Source: RYN-230 sp963770535 (GTDB lineage Bacteria > Actinomycetota > Actinomycetes > Streptosporangiales > Streptosporangiaceae). Taken from it: a stretch of DNA of 64,000 nt. The notes under the pieces are model-generated. The model did not search any database. It saw only the letters and a list, made by a program, of their open reading frames with translations, and had not been told where the DNA came from. Where the stretch lies: contig CAVYPZ010000004.1 of the NCBI GenBank assembly GCA_963770535.1, positions 496,001 to 560,000 of the forward strand. The letters run 5' to 3'. How positions within the stretch are numbered: position 1 is the stretch's first letter; each line of letters begins with the position of its first letter. Position numbers and translations under genes: made by a program. Of this stretch, positions 8,047 to 16,862 are shown piece by piece.

Positions 8047-9295
8047 ATGCCACGGGACGAGGGCCTGCCGCTGCAGCGGAGCCTGCCGCGGCCGCAGCTA
8101 CACCAGTGAGGCCGAGTTCGCCCGCGAACGCGACCGTGTGCTGCTGCCCGGCTGGTTCTGTGTCGGCCGCGCCGACGGCCTCACCGAGCCGGGCTGCTAC
8201 CTGGCCGCCAACGTGTGCGGGGAGAGCATCCTCGTGACCCGGACCGGCGGCGGCGGCCTGGCCGGCTTCTACAACCTGTGCCGCCACCGGGGCTCGCGGC
8301 TGGTGCCACAGCCTGCCGGCAGCGGATCCGCCGCCGGACCGCCTGTGCTGGGCCAGCCCCCCGGGGGCGCCCAGCCCGGCGAGGCTGGATCCGCCGCCGG
8401 TCCGCCTGGGCCTGGCGCGCAGGCCGCTGGCCCGCCTCCCGGCCCGGTGGCCAGCGGCCGGTTTCCCGGCTGCATCCGCTGCCCGTACCACGCCTGGACG
8501 TACGCCCTGGACGGGACGCTGCGCACCGCGCCGTTCCTGCCCAGGCTGCGCGAGCACCGGGCCGCGCTGTCGCTGCACCCGGTGGACGTGGCCACCTGGG
8601 GCGGGTTCGTGTTCGCCCGGCTCGAGCCGCCGCCCGGCGGGGAGCCGGGGGACCCGCTCGAGGCCGCGCTCGGGGAGATCGCGGCCCGGGTGGCCTCCTA
8701 CCCGCTGGCCGGCCTGCGCACCGGGGCCCGGCTGCGCTACGACGTGGCCGCCAACTGGAAGGTGATCCTGGAGAACTACAACGAGTGCTACCACTGCGGG
8801 CCGGTCCACCCGGAACTGTGCGAGCTGGTGCCGGCGTTCCGCCGGGGCGGCGGCGACCTCGACTGGGAAGCCGGGATCCCGCACCGTCCCGGCGCGACCA
8901 CATTCACCTCGACCGGGACCACGCGCCGCGCACCGTTCCCCGGGCTGTCCCAGGCCGGGCAGACCCGGCACTTCGGCGAGCTCGTGCTGCCCAACCTGAT
9001 GCTCAGCCTGTCCGCGGACCATGTGACCGCGTTCACGGTGTGGCCCCGCTCCGCCGGGCAGACGACTGTGCTGTGCGACTTCCTGTTCCACCCCGGCGAG
9101 CTGGCCAGGCCGGACTTCGACCCCTCCGACGCGGTCGGCTTCTGGGACCTGGTGAACCGCCAGGACTGGGCGATCTGCGAGCAGGTCCAGGACGGGATGG
9201 GATCGCGCCGGTTCTCCGTCGGCTACCTGGCGCCGATGGAACAGCCCAGCGCGGATATCGGCCGCTACGTGGCGGCCCGGCTGGGCAGGGCCTGA
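8047..9295 (+). CDS. Rieske [2Fe-2S] aromatic ring-hydroxylating/CntA-type oxygenase, alpha subunit (N-terminal frameshift)
   Basis: The clear frame runs from 8138. Rieske ligands are C48/H50 (NLCRHRG) and C115/H118 (CIRCPYHAW); the mononuclear-iron site is NECYHCGPVHPEL (H219, H224). This is the layout of oxygenases acting on carnitine, betaine or aromatic substrates, which need a reductase not seen here. The expected N-terminus YTSEAEFARERDRVLLPGWF is readable from 8099, while the likely start MPRDEGLPLQRSLP (ATG 8047) is one base out of frame; an indel near 8085-8095 is inferred. A Gly-Pro-Ala-rich stretch of about 45 residues separates the two ligand pairs, normally 15-20 residues apart. 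Confidence 0.8.
8324..8409. repeat. 63-bp-spaced duplication inside the Rieske domain
   Basis: GGATCCGCCGCCGG followed by a variable base and CCGCCTG occurs at 8324-8345 and 8387-8408. It encodes GSAAGPP twice, 21 residues apart, within the low-complexity insertion between the two cluster-binding motifs. Confidence 0.75.
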
Positions 9296-9467
9296 TGCGG
9301 TCGCGGGCTCAGTCCCGCCGTGCGGCCGCCCGCGCGGGCCCGGGGCCGCCCGTCATGGCGCAGCCGGTCCGCCGGTGCGGGCCGGGCAGGCCGGCCGTGA
9401 TAGACCCGTTTCCAGGCGCTCTGGGCAGGTGCGGGCGCCGTGATCAGGGACAGGAGGGATCGCGCTG

Positions 9468-11135
9468 GTGGCGACGAGCCGGGACGTGGTGGTGATCGGG
9501 GGCGGGCACAACGGGCTGGTGGCCGCGGCCTACCTGGCCAGGAGCGGGCTGGACGTGCTGGTCTGCGAGCGGCGGCCCGTGGTCGGCGGGGCCGCGGTCA
9601 GCGAGCACCCGTTCGGCCCGGACTACACCGTGACCTCCCTGTCCTACGTGGTGTCGCTGCTGCCCCCGGACCTGGTCACCGACCTGGGCCTGGACCGGCA
9701 CGGCTATCACGTGTTCCCGCAGGGCCCGTACTTCGCGCCCCGCGCTGACGGCCGCTACCTGCGGCTGCCCGACGAGCCGGCGCAGCGGCACGCCGAGATC
9801 GCCAAGTTCTCCGCGGCCGACGCGGACGCCTATCCCCGGTACGAGGCCCACCTGGCCGCCCTCGGCCAGGTGCTCGGCCCGCTGCTGGACGAGGTGCCGC
9901 CGCGGCTCGGGTCACGGCGGCCGCTGGACCTCTGGCGGCAGGGACTGCTGCTGCGCCATCTGCGCGGGCTGGACGAGCGGGGCGTGGTGGACGTCACCCG
10001 GCTGCTCACCGGCAGCATCGCCGACCTGATCGAGGAGTACTTCGAGAGCGACGCCATGCTCGGCCTGCTGTCGGTGTCCGGGGTCATCGGCACCTGGGCC
10101 GGCCCCCGGTCGGCGGGCACCGCGTACGTGATGCTGCACCACCACATCGGCGGCGTGGACGGGCAGGCTGGCGCCTGGGGATTCCCGCGCGGCGGGATGG
10201 GCGGGGTGACCGCCGCGCTGGCCGCGGCGGCCCGGTCGTTCGGGGCCGAGATCCGCACCGGGGCGCCGGTCGGCGAGATCCGTACCCGGGACGGGCGGGT
10301 GGCCGGGGTGACGCTGGCCAGCGGCGAGGAGATCGACGCGGCCACGGTCATCACCACGGCGCATCCCCAGATCTCGTTCCTGCGGCTGCTCGACCCGGCC
10401 GTGCTGCCCGGGGATTTCGTCGCCGACATCCGCCGCTGGCAGACCCGCAGCGGCACCGTGAAGATCAACCTGGCCCTGGACCGGCTCCCGGTCTTCACCA
10501 GCCACCCCGCGCCGGACCCCCAGATCCACGGCGGCACGATCGTCCTGGCCGAAAGCCTGGACGACATCGAGAACGCGTTCCAGCAGGCCGTGGCCGGCCA
10601 GCCCTCGGCCGCGCCGTTCGCGGACATCTGCATTCCCAGCGTCTTCGACGACTCGCTCGCGCCGCCCGGGAAGCACGTCATGTCGATGTTCACCCAGTGG
10701 GTGCCGCACAGCTGGGCCGCCGAGCCGCACGAGGACGGGCTGGACGCCTACGCCGACCGGGTCATGGCCCGGATGGAGCAGGTCGCGCCCGGGTTCACCA
10801 GCTCCGTGCTGCACCGTCAGGTGATCGGGCCGCATCGCATGCAGGAGGAGTACGGCCTGGTGGGCGGCAACATCTTCCACGGCGAGCTGAGCCTGGGGCA
10901 GATGTTCCACGCCCGCCCCGCCGCCGGTTACGCGGACCTGCGCACCCCGGTGCCCGGCCTGTACCAGGCCGGGTCGGCTACCCACGGCGGCGGCGGGGTG
11001 ACCGGCATCCCGGGCCGGAACGTGGTCCGCCAGGTCCTGGCCGACCGGCGGGCCGAGCGGCTGCGCAGCCAGGTGGGCCGGCTGCGCACCCGGGCCGCCG
11101 CGCTCACCTCATCCGGGCGGCGCCGCATCTCGTGA
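9468..11135 (+). CDS. PYROXD2/phytoene-desaturase-like FAD oxidoreductase, copy 2 (intact)
   Basis: A 555-residue intact paralog of the proteins at 4949 and 14305. The Rossmann motif VVVIGGGHNGLVAAAYLARSG is at residues 8-28. YVVSLLPPDLVTDLGLDRHG follows, and the C-terminal family block is YGLVGGNIFHGELSLGQMF, then GSATHGGGGVTGIPG. The start is GTG at 9468 with AGGAGGG upstream. It lies 172 nt after the Rieske gene on the same strand. The family includes eukaryotic PYROXD2 and bacterial flavoproteins of unknown substrate; carotene desaturases are more distant. Three copies beside amine oxidases suggest successive oxidations of one substrate family (inference). Confidence 0.85.
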   Translation: MATSRDVVVIGGGHNGLVAAAYLARSGLDVLVCERRPVVGGAAVSEHPFGPDYTVTSLSYVVSLLPPDLVTDLGLDRHGYHVFPQGPYFAPRADGRYLRLPDEPAQRHAEIAKFSAADADAYPRYEAHLAALGQVLGPLLDEVPPRLGSRRPLDLWRQGLLLRHLRGLDERGVVDVTRLLTGSIADLIEEYFESDAMLGLLSVSGVIGTWAGPRSAGTAYVMLHHHIGGVDGQAGAWGFPRGGMGGVTAALAAAARSFGAEIRTGAPVGEIRTRDGRVAGVTLASGEEIDAATVITTAHPQISFLRLLDPAVLPGDFVADIRRWQTRSGTVKINLALDRLPVFTSHPAPDPQIHGGTIVLAESLDDIENAFQQAVAGQPSAAPFADICIPSVFDDSLAPPGKHVMSMFTQWVPHSWAAEPHEDGLDAYADRVMARMEQVAPGFTSSVLHRQVIGPHRMQEEYGLVGGNIFHGELSLGQMFHARPAAGYADLRTPVPGLYQAGSATHGGGGVTGIPGRNVVRQVLADRRAERLRSQVGRLRTRAAALTSSGRRRIS

Positions 11136-11308
11136 CCACCGGGCGCACGGACCCCTGCCGTGCGTGAAATGACGTATCCGCGTTAATGGTGAAAAGTAAT
11201 TCACTGCCGTTATCCGCTGCGCACAATGACGGTCAAATGAAAGGCGGCCGCCGGGCGGATCGTGCTAACGTCCCGGCGCATCAGCGGCATCATTTACCAG
11301 GGGGCATA

Positions 11309-11857
11309 ATGCGCAGGATTGTGGGGGCGGCCGCCGGTACGCTCACCCTCGCCGCGGTCGTGGCGGGCAGCAGCATCACCGCGGCGAGCGCCAGCACGGC
11401 ACCCGGGCGGGTCGAGCACTTCCAGCTCATGACCACGTCCGTCTCCTCACCAAGGGGCAGCGCCGTGGCCTGGGGCGCTTTTACGGCGGGCGGCCCAGTC
11501 AACCTCAATTCAGGTCTCGTGCGTTTCCCGCACGGGACCTTCCGGCTCATTCATCACCACACCAGGGGTGCAAGCGAGCTCAATGCGAAGACCTGCCTGC
11601 TGGTGTCGGTCCAGCATGGGACCTACCGCCTGGCCGACGGGACTGGCCGGTACCGGCATATCAGCGGCCACGGGACTTACACCTACCGGCTGTGGGCCGT
11701 GCTCAGGCGCAACGCCAGGGGGCGGTGCACGCAGTCGAGGCTGCCCCGGGCGGTCCAGCAGGTCATCAACGCCCGCGGCCCGGTCCGCGGTGTGTCCCGG
11801 TCCCGCCTGCCCGACGCCTGGATGACGCCCCGCCGCTCCGGCCGCTGGGCCGCCTGA
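11309..11857 (+). CDS. Secreted protein of unknown function
   Basis: A 182-residue protein with a clear Sec signal peptide: basic MRRIVG, hydrophobic stretch to ASA at about residue 29, cleavage before STAPG. The mature part is rich in Gly, His, Arg and Tyr, with RFPHGTFRLIHHH and GTYRLADGTGRYRHISGHG, suggesting a small beta-barrel (allene-oxide-cyclase/dirigent-like fold is possible). The ATG at 11309 has a GGGGG element 5 nt upstream. Earlier in-frame starts at 11186 would add a non-signal extension and are less likely. It is a single gene, convergent with the CoA ligase, unrelated in kind to its neighbours. Confidence 0.6.
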   Translation: MRRIVGAAAGTLTLAAVVAGSSITAASASTAPGRVEHFQLMTTSVSSPRGSAVAWGAFTAGGPVNLNSGLVRFPHGTFRLIHHHTRGASELNAKTCLLVSVQHGTYRLADGTGRYRHISGHGTYTYRLWAVLRRNARGRCTQSRLPRAVQQVINARGPVRGVSRSRLPDAWMTPRRSGRWAA

Positions 11858-11880
11858 GCCCAGGGGCCCGGGCTGGTCAG

Positions 11881-11907
11881 GCTCCTTGATCACGAAGGTC
11901 AGGGAGC
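11881..11907. terminator. Convergent-gene hairpin
   Basis: GCTCCTTGA (11881-11889) pairs with TCAGGGAGC (11899-11907), one G-U pair, 9-nt loop. It lies between the secreted-protein stop (11857) and overlaps the stop of the minus-strand CoA ligase (11899). Confidence 0.4.
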
Positions 11908-14222
11908 AGGCTGATCCGGGAGGTCAGGCGGCGGGCGGCGCGGCACGGCCAGGGCGTCAACGGCTACCGCGCTGGACGGGCCGCAGATCAGCGGGTTGAT
12001 GTCCAGCGCCTCCAGCACGTCACCGAGTTCGGCGGCGAGCTGGGACAGGCCGGTGATCGCCGCGGTGACCGCGTCCAGGTCGGCCGGGGGCTGGCCGCGG
12101 ACCCCGGCCAGGAGCCGGGAGGCCCGGAGCGTGCCGAGCATCCGGTGCGCCTGGGCCGGCCCCACCGGGGGCAGGGCCACGGCCCGGTCGGCGAGCAGCT
12201 CCACCAGCACCCCGCCGGCGCCCACCACCAGCAGCGGGCCCAGCTCGTGGTCCCGGGCCAGGCCGAGCGACAGCTCCGGGCCTGCCGGGATCGTCTCGCA
12301 GACCAGCACCCGGCGGCCCAGCCGCTCAGCCAGATCCTCGTACGCGTCTGCGAGCGCGTCCGGGTCACGCAGGCCGAGCACGACCCCGCCCGCGTCCGAC
12401 TTGTGCGCGATCCCCGGCTCGCCGGTCTTGAGTACCACCGGGTAGCCGATCTCCGCCGCCGCGGCGAGCGCCCCCGCGCTGCTGTCCGCCGCGCGGGTCC
12501 GGGCCGCCGCGATCCCGTAGTCGCGGAGCAGGTCCTCCAGCCGTGGCCCGTGCGCCTTCCCGGCGGTGATGAGCCGGGCCCAGCGGTCCTGCCGGGCCCC
12601 GTCCGGCGCGCAGGCCGGGGCGGGGTCACCGTGGTCCGCACCGTGGTCGAGGAGATGCTTCAGGGCCAGGAGCCCGCTCCGGGTGCCCTCCAGCACGGGG
12701 ATGCCGCTGTCTCGCAGGGCGGCGGCGGTATCCGGGTCAATGGCCGCAGGCACGTTGCTGAGCACCACGACCGGCTTGCTGGTGCGGCGGGCCGTCTCGG
12801 CCACCGCCTCCGGGTAGGACTGATCGCCGTCGAACTCGTGCACCAGGTTGACGGCGAGGGCCACCGCGCGGACCGCCGGGTCGTCGGCCAGCGCGGCCAG
12901 TGAGCCGGACAGCTGCTCCCCGGCCCGGGCCCCGGTGCCCCACACGTCGAGCGGGTTGGCGGGCTCCAGCCCCGGGTCGAGCAGGCCGGCCAGGCGGGCC
13001 GTGGTCGCCGCGCTGATCGCCGCGAACGGCACGCCCAGCTCGTCGGCCACGTCAGCCACGTGGGCCCGTTCCAGCCCGGAGTCGTGCACCGTCGCGATTC
13101 CCGTGCGCACGGTGGGGTCAGAGAGGCTGATGTGACTGCTGGGGTTGGTGGGGGTGGGGTGGGTGCTGGGGTTGGCGGGGACGGGGCTGGCGGGGGCGGG
13201 GGCGGGGGCGGGGGTGGCGGGGCGGCGGGGGGCGGCCAGGGTGAAGAGCTCCAGGGTGTCGCACATCTCGGCCAGGTCGCTGACCCGGTGGACGCCGTAC
13301 GCGGCGGCCAGCGCCTCCCACCCTCCGTCCGCGGTGGCCAGGGCGCCGGAGTGGGCCGACACCAGGGCCCGGCCGCCGGCCGACCGGCCCGCGGTCAGCA
13401 TCACCACCGGGATCTGCCGCTCGCGCGCCGTGGCCAGCACCGCGCGCAGCCGGGCCGGCTCCCGGACGGCCTCCAGGACCAGGGCCAGCACCCCGGTCCC
13501 CGGCAGGCTCAGCGCGTACTCGGCGTACTGGGCCGCGGTGGTGACCAGCTCCTGGCCGGAGGACACCGCGACCGTGAAGCCCAGCCGCCTGCGGGTACGC
13601 AGCAGCGCGGAGAACACCGACCCCGAGTGCGTGATCAGCGCGACCGGCCCGGCAGGGAGCGGGTCCGGCTCGACGTAACCCACCGCGCGCAGGCCGTGGG
13701 TCACGTTGACGAAGCCCATGCAGCCCGCCCCGCAGACCGCCATGCCCGCCGCACGGGCCGTGGCGGCCAGCCGGGCCCGCAGGGCCGGCGGCTGGCCCGG
13801 CGGCTGGCCTGGGGCTGGCCCGGCGGCTGGCCGGGCAGCTCGTGCGCGCTGCCGAACAGCACCGCCGAACGGTCGCCCCGCCGGGCCGCCAGGGCCAGCT
13901 GCTCCTCCACGGCCGGATCCGGGACGCCCAGCAGGACCAGGTCCACCGGCCCGGGCAGGTCGGCCAGGGAGGCGTGGCAGGGCCGGCCGGCGATCGTTTC
14001 GTGACGCGGGTTGACCAGGTAGACCTCCGGCCGCGACGGGCTCCTGGTCACCTCGCTGACCATCCGCTCGCCCAGGCTGCCCGGCCGCGGGCTGGCCCCG
14101 ACCAGGGCCACCGTGCGCGCCTCGAGCATCGCGGTCAGCGGGGGCCGTCCCGCCACGCCGGTTCCCGGGAAATCAGTTCCCGGGAAACCGGGTCCCGGCG
14201 TGGCGGCAGCGACGTCACTCAT
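11899..14222 (-). CDS. Acyl-CoA synthetase (NDP-forming), acetate-CoA ligase family (frameshifted)
   Basis: The N-terminal CoA-binding domain (ARTVALVGASPRPGSLGERM, then EVYLVNPRHETIAGRP) is read from 14222. The central succinyl-CoA ligase-like domains and C-terminal ATP-grasp_5 (IGYPVVLKTGEPGIAHKSDA, GVVLGL, GAGGVLVELL, ALDINPLI) lie in a second frame ending at 11899. The frame switches inside a tandem GGCCAGCCGCC repeat at about 13795-13835, between GSAHELPGQPPG and PALRARLAATARAAGM, so slippage or a sequencing indel is likely. The enzyme activates a carboxylic acid to its CoA ester with ATP giving ADP. A Pro-Ala-Thr linker (about 13140-13230) joins two domains. It would feed acids from the oxidative cluster into beta-oxidation, matching the acyl-CoA dehydrogenase at the window edge. 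Confidence 0.8.
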
Positions 14223-14304
14223 GTCCTGTCTCCCGCGGGCCGCCGGGGTGCTGGGAGGTGGCCCGGCGGCGCGCTGATGGGGTTCGTTGCGGAGAAATAA
14301 CGGG

Positions 14305-15999
14305 TCAGGAGCGGCGGGTCAGCTTGCGGACCTGCTCAGCCCGCCGCGCGCTCTTCTGGTCCGCGAGCGCCGCCCGGGCCGCCTGCCAGCCCGGGATCCC
14401 GCACACCCCGCCGCCCGCGTGGGTGGCCGAGCTGCCGTAGTACAGGCCGGGCAGCGGGGTCCGGTAGTCCGCGTAGCCCGGCGCCGGGCGCATGTGGAAC
14501 AGCTGCTCCAGGGACAGCTCGCCGTGGAAGATGTTGCCGCCGACCAGGCCGTACTCCTGCTCCATCTCATACGGGCCGACGATGTCGCGGTGCAGGATGG
14601 ACGCCTTGAAGTTGGGCGCCAGCTCGTTGTAGCAGTCGATCATCCGGTCCGCGTAGGCCTCGAGCTCCGCGGTGTGCGGCTCCTCGCTCCAGTCGGCCGG
14701 CACCCACTGGGTGAACAGCGACATGATGTGGGTGCCCTCGGGGCTCAGCGTCTTGTCGAACGCGGTGGGGATCACGCCGTCGCTGAATGGCCGGACGGCT
14801 GCCTTCCCCTCCCGGGCGTCCAGGAAGGCCCGCTCGATGTACTCCATCGTGGGGGCCATCTCCACCGACCCGGTGTGGTGCTCCTGCAGGCTGGAGCCGG
14901 GGTCGGCGGTGAAGTCGGGCAGCTCGCCCAGGGCCAGGTTGATCTTCACCACGCCGCTGCGGGTCTTCCAGTGCTCGATGTCGCCCAGGAAGTCCGGCGG
15001 CAGGTGCTCGCGGCCGATCTGGTCCAGGAACGCGGTCCGCGGGTGCAGCGTGGACACGATCACCTGGGCGCGGATCTCGTCGCCGTTCTCCAGCACCACG
15101 CCGGCCGCCTGGCCGTTCTCGATCAGGATGCGCGCCACCTTGGCGTTCAGCCGGACCTCCGCGCCGTGCTCGCGGGCGGCGGACTCGATCGCGCTGGACA
15201 CCGCGCCCATGCCGCCTTCCTGGAATCCCCAGTTGCCCAGGTGGCCGTCGCCCACGTCGCCGATCGAGTGGTGCGCCATCACGTACGCGGTGCCGGGCTC
15301 GTACGGGCCGGCCCAGGTACCGATGACGCCGTTGACCGCGAGCGCCCCCTTGACCTGCGGGGACTCGAACCAGTCGTCGAGCAGGTCGGCGATGCTCATC
15401 GTCATCAGCCGGGTCACGTCGCCGACGGTCCGCACGTTCAGGCCGCGGTTCCTCCAGGCCAGCCGGAGTGTCTCACGCAGGTCGCGGGGCTTGCGGGAGC
15501 CCAGGTTCGGGGGGACGGTGAGCAGCAGCGGGCCCAGCACGTCGGCCAGCCCGGCCAGCCAGGCGTCCCAGCGCGGCATGGCGTCCGCGTCCTTCTTCGA
15601 CCACTTGGAGACTTCCTCGTGGTTACGGCGGGCGTCGTCGGCGTACAGCTTGATCGAGCCGCCCTCCGGGAAGGCCTGGTAGTAGGGGCCCATCGGGTAG
15701 ATCTTGTAGCCGTGCCGGGCCAGGTCCAGGTCCTTGATGATGGTCGGCGGGAGCAGGCTCATCACGTAGGAGAGCCGGGTCACCCTGAATTCCGGCGCGT
15801 CCGGCCAGGGTGCCTCGGTGGTGGCGGCGCCGCCGGTCTTGTGCCGTCCCTCCAGGACCAGGGTGCGCGCCCCGGACCGGGCCAGGTAGGCCGCGGCGAC
15901 CAGGCCGTTATGCCCCCCGCCGACGACGATCGCATCGTAGGACCCGGCTGGTGCCCCGGACCCTGCTGCGGCGCGTGCTGCGCTGGGTGCTGCGGCCAT
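14305..15999 (-). CDS. PYROXD2/phytoene-desaturase-like FAD oxidoreductase, copy 3
   Basis: A 564-residue intact flavoprotein: AIVVGGGHNGLVAAAYLARS near residue 24, YVMSLLPPTIIKDLDLARHG, and C-terminal YGLVGGNIFHGELSLEQLF with GSSATHAGGGVCGIPG. It is closest in motif detail to copy 2. A TTG at 16014 is possible, but the ATG at 15999 has GGAGG 8 nt upstream and is preferred. The operator at 16032-16047 lies just upstream, overlapping a TAGACT that could be the -10 element. It is divergent from the TetR at 16200, which therefore is the prime candidate repressor. Confidence 0.87.
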   Translation of the reverse strand: MAAAPSAARAAAGSGAPAGSYDAIVVGGGHNGLVAAAYLARSGARTLVLEGRHKTGGAATTEAPWPDAPEFRVTRLSYVMSLLPPTIIKDLDLARHGYKIYPMGPYYQAFPEGGSIKLYADDARRNHEEVSKWSKKDADAMPRWDAWLAGLADVLGPLLLTVPPNLGSRKPRDLRETLRLAWRNRGLNVRTVGDVTRLMTMSIADLLDDWFESPQVKGALAVNGVIGTWAGPYEPGTAYVMAHHSIGDVGDGHLGNWGFQEGGMGAVSSAIESAAREHGAEVRLNAKVARILIENGQAAGVVLENGDEIRAQVIVSTLHPRTAFLDQIGREHLPPDFLGDIEHWKTRSGVVKINLALGELPDFTADPGSSLQEHHTGSVEMAPTMEYIERAFLDAREGKAAVRPFSDGVIPTAFDKTLSPEGTHIMSLFTQWVPADWSEEPHTAELEAYADRMIDCYNELAPNFKASILHRDIVGPYEMEQEYGLVGGNIFHGELSLEQLFHMRPAPGYADYRTPLPGLYYGSSATHAGGGVCGIPGWQAARAALADQKSARRAEQVRKLTRRS

Positions 16000-16031
16000 G
16001 AATCCGTCCTCCAAGGGAAATCGCCGTTCTT

Positions 16032-16047
16032 GACTGAATGTTCAGTC
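16032..16047. promoter_or_regulatory. Predicted TetR-type operator, copy 2
   Basis: GACTGAATGTTCAGTC, 15 of 16 identical to the perfect copy at 50128-50143, lies in the divergent gap between the flavoprotein (start 15999) and the TetR (start 16200). On the minus strand it directly follows TAGACT, a plausible -10. Confidence 0.75.
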
Positions 16048-16199
16048 TAGAAACCTGATACCGTTGCCACAAGAGCGCGCACCAGAATCGGCTCCGCCGG
16101 GCAGCGCGGGGCGGGGGCGGCGAGTCAGGCCCCGCCGGGGAGTGAGGCGGGGCCGGGGAATGGGCCCCGCTGGGTTACGGAGTGGGCGAGGATGTTCGC

Positions 16200-16841
16200 A
16201 TGAGTGAACGCGCCGGCGACACCGCCGACACGGCCGACCAGCGCCGCGAGCAGATGCTGCGGGCCGCGATCGAGGTCATCGAGGAGCGGGGCTTCCCTGA
16301 CACCCGGATCGCGGACGTCGCCGCGCGCGCCGGGACCAGCCCGGCGCTGGTCATCTACTACTTCAAGACCAAGGACCAGCTCCTCACCGAGGCGCTGCGC
16401 TACGCCGAGGACGCCTGGTACGCGGCGGGTACCCGCCGGATGGCCGGCATCGCCAGCGCGGCCGGGCGGCTCGAGGACCTGGTCGCCATGAACTTCCTCG
16501 TGGAACTGGAGGGCGAGCCCACCAGCTCCTGGCTGCTCTGGCTCGACCTGTGGGCCCAGTCGGTGCGGCTGCCCGAGGTGGCCAGCGTCCGGCAGAAGTT
16601 CGATGAGCGCTGGCGTGAGATGATCATCTCTGTGGTCCTGGCTGGCCAGGCGGCGGGCGAGTTCGGGCCGGTGAACGCCGAGGACTTCGCGATGACGCTG
16701 ACCGCCCTGCTGGACGGGCTGGCCATCCAGATCGCGCTCTCGGATCCCTCGGTGGACGCCGGCCGCGCATTCGAGCTGGGCATGAGGTTCGCGTCCGGCC
16801 AGCTGGGATTCGAATGGTCCGGGCGGTCACCCGCCCGGTAA
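16200..16841 (+). CDS. TetR/AcrR family regulator, probable repressor of the operator regulon
   Basis: A 213-residue protein. The HTH spans about residues 17-60: MLRAAIEVIEERGFPDTRIA, DVAARAGTSPALVIYYFKTK, DQLL. The ligand domain resembles the BetI-type C-terminal group (WLLWLDLWAQSVRLPEV, LLDGLAIQIALSDPSVD). The ATG at 16200 has GAGGA 7 nt upstream; a GTG at 16182 is less likely. PotA follows 21 nt later on the same strand. The divergent operator at 16032 makes this the best candidate to bind the GACTGA palindrome and control the flavoprotein, itself and potA, plus the distant units (inference). Confidence 0.87.
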   Translation: MSERAGDTADTADQRREQMLRAAIEVIEERGFPDTRIADVAARAGTSPALVIYYFKTKDQLLTEALRYAEDAWYAAGTRRMAGIASAAGRLEDLVAMNFLVELEGEPTSSWLLWLDLWAQSVRLPEVASVRQKFDERWREMIISVVLAGQAAGEFGPVNAEDFAMTLTALLDGLAIQIALSDPSVDAGRAFELGMRFASGQLGFEWSGRSPAR

Positions 16842-16862
16842 GGACAGTAAGGAGGGCGCCCG

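Noticed and set aside
13118..13321. Short Pro/His-rich frame opposite the CoA ligase linker
   Set aside because: It is an alternative frame of the Pro-Ala-Thr repeat linker in the CoA ligase.
4949..15999. A carotenoid biosynthesis cluster based on phytoene-desaturase-like proteins
   Set aside because: No phytoene synthase, GGPP synthase or cyclase is present, and the motifs fit the PYROXD2 group beside amine-type genes.
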